The notes: generated by a model from the sequence alone, not told the origin. A stretch of 64,000 bases of DNA from Proteobacteria bacterium ST_bin12 (GCA_002083635.1 MSXP01000007.1:1-64000), one strand, 5' to 3'. Counted from the stretch's first letter, positions 1-7,484 are shown. Made by a program: numbers and translations.

Positions 1-245
1 CCGTGCATGATGCAAAAATCTAAGGCTTTGCGTTTATTGTGTTCGGATTCACCTGCCCGCGCATTGGTGACAATACGCCCCTTTTTGGTGCGTCCTAAAC
101 TGTATAAATAATCTTGATACTCGTTATCTCGATACGTACTCACGATTAAAATATCTAAGCCAGCATCGGCGCAATCTTGCAACCATAAGCCGACTAAGCT
201 GCGAAAATCATCGTTTAAATCTAACAGGCTACGCGAGTTAATCAT
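1..245 (-). CDS. M15-family peptidase, probable endolysin (C-terminus beyond window)
   Basis: The gene starts at ATG 245 and stays open for 81 codons to the window edge, so its C-terminal part is missing. The visible part resembles the start of D,D-/L,D-peptidases of family M15 used by phages as endolysins. It shows STYRDNEYQDYLY (residues 36-48), GRTKKGRIVTNA (51-62) and the zinc-ligand stretch SEHNKRKALDF (67-77), with His69 and Asp76 in the positions of the SxHxxxxAxD signature. In this family such enzymes cut peptide cross-links in peptidoglycan. It follows a 192-aa orphan gene and a phage-type replication gene on the same strand, which fits a lysis role in a prophage-like element. Function is inferred from motifs only, and the second His ligand lies outside the window. 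Confidence 0.75.
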   Translation of the reverse strand, partial: MINSRSLLDLNDDFRSLVGLWLQDCADAGLDILIVSTYRDNEYQDYLYSLGRTKKGRIVTNARAGESEHNKRKALDFCIMH

Positions 246-292
246 TTAAAAAAGGCGGGTGCATCCACGTCAATTTTTGCACCCGCCACCCC

Positions 293-871
293 TTAACCTG
301 CTAAATCAATGATTGCCTCATAACGTGCAATCTCTGCCACGTAGAAAGCGCGAATTTCTGTTACTGTTTCCAATTGCTTATTGGTTTCCGCATGGTTCGC
401 TTGCAATACCGCATGCGCGGTTGGTTCTGCCCAGCCTGCTAAAATCTCGGCGGCTACTTTCGCTTCAATTTGCGCCACGCGGTCGTTAATGCCATCTAAA
501 TAACGCATAAATTGCGCGCGGCGCGTGGTTGCATCGCGCACCGCGTCACTTGGCGGGCTAAATTTACGATTAATCACAGTTACATCTGCAATTTCCATTT
601 TGATGTTTAAAATATCGAAAAACGCGCCATTTAACCAGCGAATCACATCATCTACATCACCAAAACGGCGCACGCGTCCTAAATCATCGCATGGGCTAAA
701 TGTTGCCGTTGGATTGCCCACATCACCTGTTTCATAGGTGACGTTTGCGGTAAAATTTAAATCGCTTTGAAAAGGCAAAGCTAACAATACGATTGAAATA
801 TTGCCATTAAAACCAGATGCTAAGCTTCTGGCACTGCGCTGATTGGCGCGTTGTGGTGCTTGAGTTGTCAT
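293..871 (-). CDS. Unrecognised 192-aa protein of the integrated element
   Basis: I do not recognise this protein. The ATG at 871 has a strong ribosome binding site (AAGGGGA, about 7 nt upstream), and the gene lies between the replication initiator and the endolysin-like gene on the same strand, so it is very likely real. The N-terminal 100 residues are rich in beta-forming residues, with no signal peptide or long hydrophobic segment. Residues from about 110 to the end look helical (INDRVAQIEAKVAAEIL and later Glu/Ala-rich stretches). A structural, scaffolding or accessory replication role is possible, but nothing in the sequence decides it. It has its own upstream region with a palindrome (900-920) and an AT-rich putative -10, so it may form a transcription unit separate from the replication gene. 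Confidence 0.7.
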   Translation of the reverse strand: MTTQAPQRANQRSARSLASGFNGNISIVLLALPFQSDLNFTANVTYETGDVGNPTATFSPCDDLGRVRRFGDVDDVIRWLNGAFFDILNIKMEIADVTVINRKFSPPSDAVRDATTRRAQFMRYLDGINDRVAQIEAKVAAEILAGWAEPTAHAVLQANHAETNKQLETVTEIRAFYVAEIARYEAIIDLAG

Positions 872-899
872 GATAAATCCCCTTATATAATTTAAGTTA

Positions 900-920
900 T
901 TGATAAGTAAAACTTATCAA
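900..920. promoter_or_regulatory. Perfect 9-bp palindrome, candidate operator or origin element
   Basis: TTGATAAGT and ACTTATCAA are exact inverted repeats separated by AAA. The palindrome lies 29 nt upstream of the start at 871, next to an AT-rich TATATAA-like block that could be a minus-strand -10. There is no T-run, so it does not look like a terminator. Its place suggests a repressor operator or a replication-origin element. Both readings are inferences. Confidence 0.4.
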
Positions 921-991
921 GTGACCCGATTATAAATCAGTGTGAAAAATAAATAACGCGTACAGTTATTTACACAAGTCCGAGGGCGCAC

Positions 992-1004
992 GGGGCTACG
1001 CCCC
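992..1004. repeat. GC-rich hairpin GGGGC-TAC-GCCCC in the Rep-distal gap
   Basis: A 5-bp perfect GC stem with a 3-nt loop lies 27 nt past the stop of the replication initiator gene. No T-tract follows on the minus strand, so it is a poor terminator. A GC hairpin next to a rolling-circle Rep gene could be a single-strand initiation or origin structure, but no nick site can be identified from sequence alone. Confidence 0.3.
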
Positions 1005-1030
1005 ATGCTTAAAAACCAAATCAAACCCCC

Positions 1031-2557
1031 TTAAACCCTGTGCCACGCCTCTCGATTATTCTCGGCTCGTTCAATGCCAAACCGTTCACGCACGCCTTTA
1101 ATCATGCGCGTTACCGTTGCACCATAACGCCCCGTTCGGTTCACATAGTCATCATCAATTTGTATTAGTGAATTTTTTGGGCTACGCTCTAAGCCGCCCA
1201 TTGCATGAATAAATTTTGCGTAACTGGCTTTTTCATCCACTTGCTTTTGGCAAGCTTGCCATCCCTTGAAAATCTGCCGCCCCACATCAATCGCCACCTC
1301 AACCGCCACGCGGCGCAACTCGCGCCACACCGTTACCGAATGACCGCCCAATTGTTGAAACTGCCGAATGCGCCACGTAGTTGCCCACGCCTCAACACGC
1401 CCCGCCGCGCTCTTGCTGGTAATGTTGCCCTCATCTGCCATCTCATCATCTAAGCCACCCAAATTTTTGCACACATACTTAACCACATAGCCCGCCGCCG
1501 TGCCTTTCATTGGGTTTATATGCACAAACTTCACGCGGTTTTCTTTCGCGCCCGCTTCGGTTGCCGAATCCGCTAAAAAATACTGAGTGATAATGCGCAC
1601 CATGTCGCCCGTGTCTCTTGGCTTGTAAAATAAAATCATGTGCCAATGCGGTGTTGCATCGTGGTGCGGCTCTGCCACTCGCAACCCGTAAAACTTCACC
1701 TCATAACGCGCCAACTTAGCCCGCGCCCGCGCCCAACATTCCACCAAATACTTTTGCGCTTCATCTGGTTTAGTGCCATCGTATTTTGGGTTCGGCTTAC
1801 CGTTAGCAGTCACCGCATGCATGCGACTTGGGCAAGTAACCGTCACAAACACCGCCTTATGACCGTATTCATTCGCTAATTCTTCAAAGCCCGTGATGCG
1901 CGTCATTAATTCCGCTCGGCGGTTATCAGGGTTCGCCATGCCAGCCGCCGCAATTTCGCCAAGTTTCATTTGCTGACCGCTTTCACTTTGCATCACCACG
2001 CCATCAAGCAAAGCCGCATTGCGTTTAATCTGCTGACCGCGCCGCTCAAGCGTGTCATCACTACAATATAAATTTGCTTTGCGATGCACCAAGCCCGCAT
2101 TGATTGCCGCCACTTCACGCGCCCGCGCATGGCTATTGCGCAAATTTCTCAGCCACCATAATTCACACGAAAGCCGCGCCCGTTGTTGGTTTGCATCAAA
2201 TTCATGTGGATAACGCACCGCGTATCCAATGCATAATTCATTGACTACCGCATGCCAATCAATCCATCTTTTGCGATCCCAAAACCCGCCGCTTTTATTG
2301 CTACTATCCGCAAACGCATTGCGACAAACCTTAGACAACTCCACCGCCAACTTTTTAATATCATCATCGTCATGCGCAATATTCAGCAAGTTTTCCAGCG
2401 GCTCAACCAGTGCACGAATGTAATCATTAGCGGCATAACCGCCCTCTTTTTTCAAAATATCGTGGTATTTTTCAAGCGCATTTTCACGCCAATGGCGCGG
2501 AATCCGTTTCAATTTATAAGCCTCGCTGACCTTGCCAGCATTAAATTTATTAATCAT
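1031..2557 (-). CDS. HUH rolling-circle replication initiator, phage P2 gpA type
   Basis: A 508-aa endonuclease expected to nick an origin strand and join covalently to its 5' end to start rolling-circle replication. The order of motifs fits the two-tyrosine superfamily I initiators (phage replication gene A family): FVTVTCPSRMH at 237-247 (motif I), HWH at 304-306 within ATPHWHMILF (metal-binding HUH), and GYVVKYVCKN at 356-365 with candidate catalytic Tyr357 and Tyr361 in a YxxxY pair. The C-terminal stretch RIRQFQQLGG followed by VWRELRR is also typical. P2 gpA is about 760 aa, so this is a short form. Its ATG overlaps the stop of the upstream gene (ATGA), implying translational coupling. 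The same initiator type occurs in P2-like phages, their satellites, plasmids and corticovirus PM2, so the element type is open. Confidence 0.9.
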   Translation of the reverse strand: MINKFNAGKVSEAYKLKRIPRHWRENALEKYHDILKKEGGYAANDYIRALVEPLENLLNIAHDDDDIKKLAVELSKVCRNAFADSSNKSGGFWDRKRWIDWHAVVNELCIGYAVRYPHEFDANQQRARLSCELWWLRNLRNSHARAREVAAINAGLVHRKANLYCSDDTLERRGQQIKRNAALLDGVVMQSESGQQMKLGEIAAAGMANPDNRRAELMTRITGFEELANEYGHKAVFVTVTCPSRMHAVTANGKPNPKYDGTKPDEAQKYLVECWARARAKLARYEVKFYGLRVAEPHHDATPHWHMILFYKPRDTGDMVRIITQYFLADSATEAGAKENRVKFVHINPMKGTAAGYVVKYVCKNLGGLDDEMADEGNITSKSAAGRVEAWATTWRIRQFQQLGGHSVTVWRELRRVAVEVAIDVGRQIFKGWQACQKQVDEKASYAKFIHAMGGLERSPKNSLIQIDDDYVNRTGRYGATVTRMIKGVRERFGIERAENNREAWHRV

Positions 2558-2931
2558 GATTTTTTCACCAAACCAAGATTAAAGTTTTCATGCTTCAAAC
2601 CGCCCCTAGATTGATGCAAAAACTCTTGCAACATATAGTCATAGCCATGCGCCATATTTGCCGCTATTAATAAATCTCGCTTGCTAATCCCCTCAAACCC
2701 CTGCAAAGCCGCCATTGCAGAAACCAACGAATCCCGCGCAATCGCAATTTGCATTAGCGCAATTTGCACTTTTTCTAAATCAATCTTGCTTAAACATATA
2801 AGTTTTTGCTGATTAAAAATTGAATTTTCACGGGCTAAATCCCCGCCCTGTACTTTTGAAACTGGCTCTACAACCGATTTTTTAGGCTTACTTGATACCA
2901 AGCCCTTAAGAATATTTTGCGCTTTTTGCAT
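2554..2931 (-). CDS. Unrecognised 125-aa protein upstream of Rep
   Basis: This is the first gene of the element's visible operon. Its stop overlaps the Rep start by 4 nt and its ATG has a good ribosome binding site (AAAGGG, spacing about 7). The first 30 residues are basic and probably disordered. Residues 40-100 look helical (KIDLEKVQIALMQIAIARD, then a hydrophobic SLVSAMAALQGF). There are no recognisable catalytic motifs, signal peptide or DNA-binding signature. Tight coupling with the initiator suggests a replication accessory or copy-control role, which is inference only. Confidence 0.65.
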   Translation of the reverse strand: MQKAQNILKGLVSSKPKKSVVEPVSKVQGGDLARENSIFNQQKLICLSKIDLEKVQIALMQIAIARDSLVSAMAALQGFEGISKRDLLIAANMAHGYDYMLQEFLHQSRGGLKHENFNLGLVKKS

Positions 2932-2952
2932 TTTTAACCCTTTCTACAGGCG

Positions 2953-2978
2953 AAAAAAAACGTGGATTAAATCCACGC
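2953..2978 (-). terminator. Intrinsic terminator or attenuator just upstream of the element's first gene
   Basis: On the minus strand, CGTGGAT-TTA-ATCCACG forms a 7-bp stem followed directly by eight T residues (plus-strand A at 2953-2960). It ends only 22 nt before the ATG at 2931. There is no room for a full promoter between it and the gene, so it either shields the element from host transcription or attenuates the element's own leader transcript. Confidence 0.65.
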
Positions 2979-3055
2979 CTCAAAAAACTAGGTATTGCAC
3001 AAAACCAAAAAACCCTATAAATTCAGCACCTTATTCAATGTTTAGTATGCTAAAA

Positions 3056-3096
3056 ATTTTACATAATTAAGACACTTTTTATACATTATACGAAGT
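3056..3096 (-). other. Split dif/XerCD-like recombination site, candidate attachment site
   Basis: Read on the minus strand, ACTTCGTATAA followed by TGTATA (3096 to 3080) closely matches the XerC arm and centre of proteobacterial dif (E. coli arm GGTGCGCATAA, centre TGTATA). TTATGTAAAAT (3066 to 3056) matches the XerD arm TTATGTTAAAT at 10 of 11 positions. The arms are separated by 19 nt rather than the usual 6, so the site is not canonical. It may be a rearranged attachment site at the element edge. Confidence 0.4.
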
Positions 3097-3167
3097 AACA
3101 GATAATATATCGCGGAATAGTTTTTCATTTTTAACCCTGCTCTTGGTTCTGCCAATTGGAGGAAAAC

Positions 3168-3215
3168 ATGAAAGAATTTCCGCGATTCACCGTAACTACT
3201 GGAGCTCTTTATTGA
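3168..3215 (+). CDS. 15-codon ORF with strong ribosome binding site
   Basis: ATG at 3168 is preceded by GGAGG with a 6-nt spacer. The reading frame MKEFPRFTVTTGALY ends at TGA 3213-3215. It may be a leader peptide or the stub of a gene cut by integration or deletion. The start of the ORF overlaps the right arm of a 9-bp inverted repeat. Short length makes chance occurrence possible. Confidence 0.3.
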   Translation: MKEFPRFTVTTGALY

Positions 3216-3326
3216 TTCAGTTACTATGTCTAGTGCTTGCTTATCACTCGAAGGTTATGCTGATTAGCTGCTTTTAAATATTTGTCTTACTTAACACCTA
3301 AAAGCAGCCTAAAATTGATGACTATT

Positions 3327-3701
3327 TTAGCGATTATTAAAAAAAGCAATATTCATAACACGATCATTCACCAAGGTAAGCTCTGTTTCTTTGTAAGTGC
3401 GCTTTTTGTCATATTTGACGTTGTTTTTGTAGTACCACATCTCGACTTTAACGGGTTTCTTACCTTTTTCAGCATCTACATTTTTGCCAATAATTGAGCT
3501 GGCATTGGTTGGCTTAACTGAAAGTTGTTTTTTGACTGGTGTACCCAACTTTTCAATCACTATTTTTTTTGATTTACCACTAAAGCTGGTTAAAAACTCA
3601 TCTTCAGTATAAGTTTTACCAGCCGCATTTGCTAAGCCTGATAAGGTTAATGCTAATAAGCTAGACGCTAGCAGTAGGTGTATTTTAAAGTTCTTATGCA
3701 T
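3327..3701 (-). CDS. Small exported protein of unknown function
   Basis: The 124-aa protein begins with a clear cleavable signal peptide (basic start, hydrophobic 8-21, likely cleavage after LANA at about residue 26), so the mature form of about 98 aa is periplasmic. The mature part includes GKSKKIVIEKLGTPVKKQ, the kind of helix-turn seen in small BamE/SmpA-fold proteins, followed by alternating beta-like segments (VEMWYYKNN, TELTLVNDRVMNIAFF). There is no lipobox cysteine. This is the first host-type gene beside the integrated element. The function is unknown and the BamE-like resemblance is weak. Confidence 0.6.
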   Translation of the reverse strand: MHKNFKIHLLLASSLLALTLSGLANAAGKTYTEDEFLTSFSGKSKKIVIEKLGTPVKKQLSVKPTNASSIIGKNVDAEKGKKPVKVEMWYYKNNVKYDKKRTYKETELTLVNDRVMNIAFFNNR

Positions 3702-3779
3702 AAATCATTGTTCCTGTTTCTAAGTAAATTGGCAAATAGCCTCTGCGAAACGCTTTTATCCTACGTTGTGTTGACGCAG

Positions 3780-4559
3780 TCAATTAAATGAAAGCTTTAA
3801 ACCATCATAACCAGCATAAACATTGGCGTGTTTTTGATTGGCTAGCTTTGTGTTTAAAGATTGATATTCTAAATCATGCGTCATGTGAATCATATAACTT
3901 TGTTTTGCTTTTATAAGACCAATATAATCTAAGCTTTGTTCAATATTGATATGTGTGGGGTGCGCAGTTTCGCGCAAGCAATCAATTAATAAGATATCCA
4001 AGTCATTCAATAATGCCAATGAGGACTCTGGGATTTCAGATACATCGGTTAAATAAGCTAAATTGCCAATACGGTAGCCGAAAATATGCATTTTTCCATG
4101 AATTATTGGTATAGGCGTGATCTTAGCGCCACATACCACAAAATCTTCATGAATCACTTCAGCTCGCAAAACGGGTAAATCCCAAAAAGTAACCATTGGC
4201 TCACGTAAAGCGTAGCCAAATTTTTGAGTGATATGCGCTAATGCGTCCTCTTTGGCATATAAAGGAATTTGGCTACGCTGAATTTGGCAAAATGCCCGCA
4301 AATCGTCTATGCCATGTAAATGGTCGGCATGCGTGTGGGTATAAAGAACGGCATCTACGCGTTTGATATTTTCACGTAAGGCTTGAGTGCGTAAATCTGG
4401 CCCTGTGTCGATTAAGATGTTTTCACCCGTATCTAAGGTAATTAAGCTTGAACAACGCGAACGTTTATTGCGCGGATTATCCGATAGGCAAGTGGCGCAG
4501 CTACAACCCACCACAGGCGTGCCAGCACTTGACCCTACGCCTAATAAAGTGATTTGCAT
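3780..4559 (-). CDS. Metallo-beta-lactamase-fold hydrolase (PhnP-like)
   Basis: A 259-aa cytosolic metallo-hydrolase. THTHADHLHGIDDL (residues 75-88) is the HxHxDH di-metal motif, and an N-terminal GCSCATC cluster followed by RSRCSSLI is typical of the PhnP-like branch, where cysteines bind a structural zinc. LIDTGPDLR and the late IHMTHDLEY supply further ligands. PhnP itself hydrolyses cyclic phosphodiesters of ribose, but no phosphonate genes are nearby, so the substrate here is unknown. It lies 16 nt downstream of a TatD nuclease gene and is probably co-transcribed with it. Confidence 0.85.
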   Translation of the reverse strand: MQITLLGVGSSAGTPVVGCSCATCLSDNPRNKRSRCSSLITLDTGENILIDTGPDLRTQALRENIKRVDAVLYTHTHADHLHGIDDLRAFCQIQRSQIPLYAKEDALAHITQKFGYALREPMVTFWDLPVLRAEVIHEDFVVCGAKITPIPIIHGKMHIFGYRIGNLAYLTDVSEIPESSLALLNDLDILLIDCLRETAHPTHINIEQSLDYIGLIKAKQSYMIHMTHDLEYQSLNTKLANQKHANVYAGYDGLKLSFN

Positions 4560-4575
4560 GACGTCTTTCGCATGT

Positions 4576-5352
4576 TTAGGAAACCGCCTTTGCGTGTTTA
4601 AAAAGCGTAAAAAAGTTTTGGGTAGTGGCGCTTATCACTTCTTCTAAGTTAACACATCTTAACGTGGCGATTTCTTGCGCAACATATCTAACATAAGCAG
4701 GTTGGTTGATTTTGCCTCTAAATGGAATTGGCGCTAGATAAGGCGAATCGGTTTCTACTAGCATTTTGTCTAATGGAATCGCTTTGGCAACTTCTTTAAG
4801 TTGCGTTGCATTTTTAAAGGTGACAATGCCAGAAAACGAGATATAAAACCCCATATTAATCGCTGCAACTGCAACATCTAAACTTTCGGTAAAGCAATGC
4901 ATCACCCCACCTACTCTATTTGCGCCCTCTTCTTGCATAATGCGTAAAGTGTCTTCTGCTGCACTTCTGGTATGAATAATCAATGGCTTACTCGCTAAAA
5001 CTGCGGCACGAATATGGGTGCGAAAACGCTCGCGCTGCCATTCCAAATCACCCGTTAACCTAAAGTAATCCAATCCTGTTTCGCCAATCGCGACAATTTT
5101 AGGATGTTGCGCAAGCGCTATAAGAGTTTCTACCGTTGGCTCTTCAATATCTTCATAATCCGGATGCACTCCAACAGAGGCGTAAAAATTCTCATACTGC
5201 TCAGCTAGACTTAATACTTCTGGAAATTTATCTAAAGTAACAGAAACGCACAAAGCATGGCTAACCTGTGCTTCTTGCATAGATTGTCTAATAGACTGAA
5301 TATTAGCGATAATTTCAGGAAAATTAAGATGACAGTGTGAATCGACTAGCAT
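4576..5352 (-). CDS. TatD-family metal-dependent DNase (YcfH type)
   Basis: The 258-aa protein has the TatD signature: DSHCHLNF at 4-11 (metal-binding HxH), GETGLDYF at about 91-98, IHTRSAAEDT with the conserved His, MHCFTES, and ETDSPYLAP near residue 205. Members are TIM-barrel hydrolases acting on DNA 3' ends. Its place downstream of holB, tmk and pilZ is the common proteobacterial arrangement (ycfH next to holB). Length and motifs are complete, with no sign of decay. Confidence 0.92.
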   Translation of the reverse strand: MLVDSHCHLNFPEIIANIQSIRQSMQEAQVSHALCVSVTLDKFPEVLSLAEQYENFYASVGVHPDYEDIEEPTVETLIALAQHPKIVAIGETGLDYFRLTGDLEWQRERFRTHIRAAVLASKPLIIHTRSAAEDTLRIMQEEGANRVGGVMHCFTESLDVAVAAINMGFYISFSGIVTFKNATQLKEVAKAIPLDKMLVETDSPYLAPIPFRGKINQPAYVRYVAQEIATLRCVNLEEVISATTQNFFTLFKHAKAVS

Positions 5353-5427
5353 AGGGTGACCAAAACTTGAGTGTTAAAACACTCATTTGAAAAAGAATTA
5401 ATGCTTCAAAAAAGGCAAAAAACGTAA

Positions 5428-5808
5428 TTACATGGTGTGCGTTGCGCGGTTTGATTTTAAAGTGCCGCCTAGTATGGCCTCAATTTTATTTCTCACTTCC
5501 AAGCCACCATCTTTCTCACTAAATTGCACGCCAATTCCTTGAGGGCGATTGGCAGAAGCGGTTGGCGTTGTCCAAACCACTTTGCCTACCACTTTTAACT
5601 TAACTGGATCATCAACCAAGCTAAGCAACATAAAGACCTCTTCTCCGATTTTAAAGTTTTTATTGGTTGGAATAAACAAACCACCACCTTTAATGTAAGG
5701 CATATAAGCAGCATATAAAGCAGATTTTTCTTTAATCGCCAGTGATAGCACACCTGGCTTGTTCACAGATTGATCAGTATTTGGATTGATGTTTGCTTGC
5801 GTACTCAA
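5428..5808 (-). CDS. pilZ: PilZ-domain protein
   Basis: A 126-aa protein, almost all one PilZ domain. The region LKVVGKVVWTTP followed by RPQGIGVQF is the beta-barrel core seen in type IV pilus PilZ proteins. The usual c-di-GMP-binding RxxxR and (D/N)xSxxG motifs are not evident, as is common for the pilus-type PilZ encoded next to holB/tmk, which works with PilB and FimX instead. It lies 25 nt downstream of holB on the same strand and is likely part of that operon. Confidence 0.85.
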   Translation of the reverse strand: MSTQANINPNTDQSVNKPGVLSLAIKEKSALYAAYMPYIKGGGLFIPTNKNFKIGEEVFMLLSLVDDPVKLKVVGKVVWTTPTASANRPQGIGVQFSEKDGGLEVRNKIEAILGGTLKSNRATHTM

Positions 5809-5833
5809 TTGAAATCTTTCTGTTAATTAACTG

Positions 5834-6814
5834 TTAATTAAAAATTTTAGTATAGTTTAATAACATGTTTTCAAGCTGCATTTCGTTGCTTAAAGGATGG
5901 TTCGCCATCTTTTTCGCTTCGACCAATTTCTGTTGAAAATTCAATAACAAATTTAAGTTTACGCTTTTGCACAACGCTTGCAAAGCGTTTATATGCTGTG
6001 CGTGATATTGCGATTTTTGGCTTAATTTATAAGCAGTTAAATCAAAAATCCACTTCTGTAACGTATCAATTGCACGCTCCATACCCAATGATAAAAGTAT
6101 TGGTGCACACATAAATGGCTGTAATTTTGCACCAAGTGTTAGTTGTTTGATTAAATCATTTGTCAGGTCATTATGTGCAGCCCCTTGCAAGGCAATTAAA
6201 GGCGCTCCGCCTGCATAATCCAATGCAGCTTCAGCATTACTAACATTTTGTTCTTTTACCCAACTCAGGGCGTCTTGCTTGCTGGGCAAAGGCATGTCAA
6301 TCGCTTGGCAACGGCTGGTAATGGTGGCTAGCAAGCGTTGTGGCTGATTAGTCACTAGTAAAAAAAGCGTATTAGCTGGCGGCTCTTCTAACATTTTAAG
6401 CAAAGCATTGGCAGAGGCGATATTTAAGGTTTCGGCAGGCGAAATTAAAATAACACGATAACCGCTGGCTTGATGTTGGGATAAACTCAAATAATCAATG
6501 AGTTGCCGAATTTGTGCCACCGAAATTTGGCTTTTTTTTGTTGCTTTTTTCTTAGGCGTATCTTCGGATAATTCCGCATCTTCAGGACTAATTAAGCGAA
6601 AATCTGGATGATGCATTTCTTTAAACCAAAGACAACTCGCACATTCCCCACAGGCATGCGTTTCAATTGGTACATTACATAACAGGCTACGCGCTAACTC
6701 CAGTGCAAAATCTTGTTTGCCAATGCCAGCGCTTCCACGAATCAATAAAGCATGCGGCAATGTTGCACGTTGCTGCATAATATGTTGCCATTGATTTTTT
6801 TGCCAAATATACAT
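5834..6814 (-). CDS. holB: DNA polymerase III subunit delta'
   Basis: The clamp-loader delta' subunit, 326 aa. The N-terminal AAA+ domain has a degenerate P-loop (GSAGIGKQDFAL, residues 27-38), a four-cysteine zinc module (CNVPIETHACGECASC with neighbours), the sensor stretch NALLKMLEEPP at about 136-146 and TSRCQ. The C-terminal third is helical, as expected for the oligomerisation domain. It starts 6 nt after the tmk stop, the standard tmk-holB pairing. Confidence 0.93.
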   Translation of the reverse strand: MYIWQKNQWQHIMQQRATLPHALLIRGSAGIGKQDFALELARSLLCNVPIETHACGECASCLWFKEMHHPDFRLISPEDAELSEDTPKKKATKKSQISVAQIRQLIDYLSLSQHQASGYRVILISPAETLNIASANALLKMLEEPPANTLFLLVTNQPQRLLATITSRCQAIDMPLPSKQDALSWVKEQNVSNAEAALDYAGGAPLIALQGAAHNDLTNDLIKQLTLGAKLQPFMCAPILLSLGMERAIDTLQKWIFDLTAYKLSQKSQYHAQHINALQALCKSVNLNLLLNFQQKLVEAKKMANHPLSNEMQLENMLLNYTKIFN

Positions 6815-6819
6815 ATTAA

Positions 6820-7443
6820 TTATATGGTTGCTATTGTTTTTTTAACTAATACTTTAACTTTATCAATGCTCTGATTGGCATCAATAATATGAAAAAAATG
6901 GGGATTTTCAGCTGCTCTTAACAAGTAAGCCTGGCGTAATTTCTCAAAAAACTGTGCATTTTCACGCTCAAATTTATCTGGCTCGCGCGCACTTGCCAAT
7001 CTTTGTAGGCTAATTTCTACTGGCACATCAAATAGCAATGTCGCATCTGGGCGCAAATCACCTTGTACCCATGTTTCTAATTGCTTAATTTTAGCCGGCA
7101 ATACGCCTTTTGCACCGCATTGATAGGCATAAGTCGCATCAGTAAATCGATCTGACAGTACATAAGCGCCACGCGCCAAAGCAGGTTCAATCACGTTAGC
7201 AATGTGCTCACGTCTTGCAGCAAACATTAAAAGTGTTTCTGTTTCTGCGTGCATAGTTTCATGCAGCAATAAGGCTCTTAATTTTTCTCCAAGTGGCGTT
7301 CCGCCTGGCTCACGGGTTGATACCACTTCTACGCCACGTGCTTCTAGCAGTTCAACAATCATGGGAATATGCGTGCTTTTACCCACACCATCCATGCCTT
7401 CCAAGGAAATGAATTTACCTTTTTTCACTTGTTCACTCACCAT
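6820..7443 (-). CDS. tmk: Thymidylate kinase
   Basis: Phosphorylates dTMP to dTDP for DNA synthesis. The 207-aa protein shows the P-loop EGMDGVGKSTH at 15-25, the DR-type motif STREPGGTPLGEKLR at 42-56, and LSDRFTDATYAYQ at about 95-107. Length is normal. The ATG at 7443 overlaps a copy of the GGTTAAGTA motif that recurs in this window. It lies 41 nt downstream of mltG and directly upstream of holB, suggesting one transcript. Confidence 0.95.
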   Translation of the reverse strand: MVSEQVKKGKFISLEGMDGVGKSTHIPMIVELLEARGVEVVSTREPGGTPLGEKLRALLLHETMHAETETLLMFAARREHIANVIEPALARGAYVLSDRFTDATYAYQCGAKGVLPAKIKQLETWVQGDLRPDATLLFDVPVEISLQRLASAREPDKFERENAQFFEKLRQAYLLRAAENPHFFHIIDANQSIDKVKVLVKKTIATI

Positions 7444-7484
7444 ACTTAACCATTATTTTTACCCGAATTTTAAGGCTTAAAATT

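Larger units (their letters stand above)
2979..3326. other. Junction between integrated element and chromosome
   Basis: There is no convincing long gene on either strand of this AT-rich stretch. It holds a dif-like pair of arms (3056-3096), a 9-bp inverted repeat ATCGCGGAA (3109-3117) with TTCCGCGAT (3178-3186), a 15-codon ORF with a strong ribosome binding site, and one copy of the recurring GTGTTAAGTA motif (minus strand, 3288-3297). The element boundary is inferred to lie near 3056-3100 because host-type genes start at 3327. Confidence 0.5.

Noticed and set aside
2252..2614. Plus-strand frames inside the replication initiator
   Set aside because: The opposite frame is a well-supported HUH initiator with motifs, so these are shadows.
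3081..3096. Exact 16-nt match to part of loxP
   Set aside because: The other half-site is absent, no Cre gene is seen, and the same bases fit the XerC arm of dif.
3282..3497. Plus-strand 71-aa frame opposite the small exported protein
   Set aside because: The minus-strand gene has a clear signal peptide and coding pattern; this frame has no ribosome binding site.
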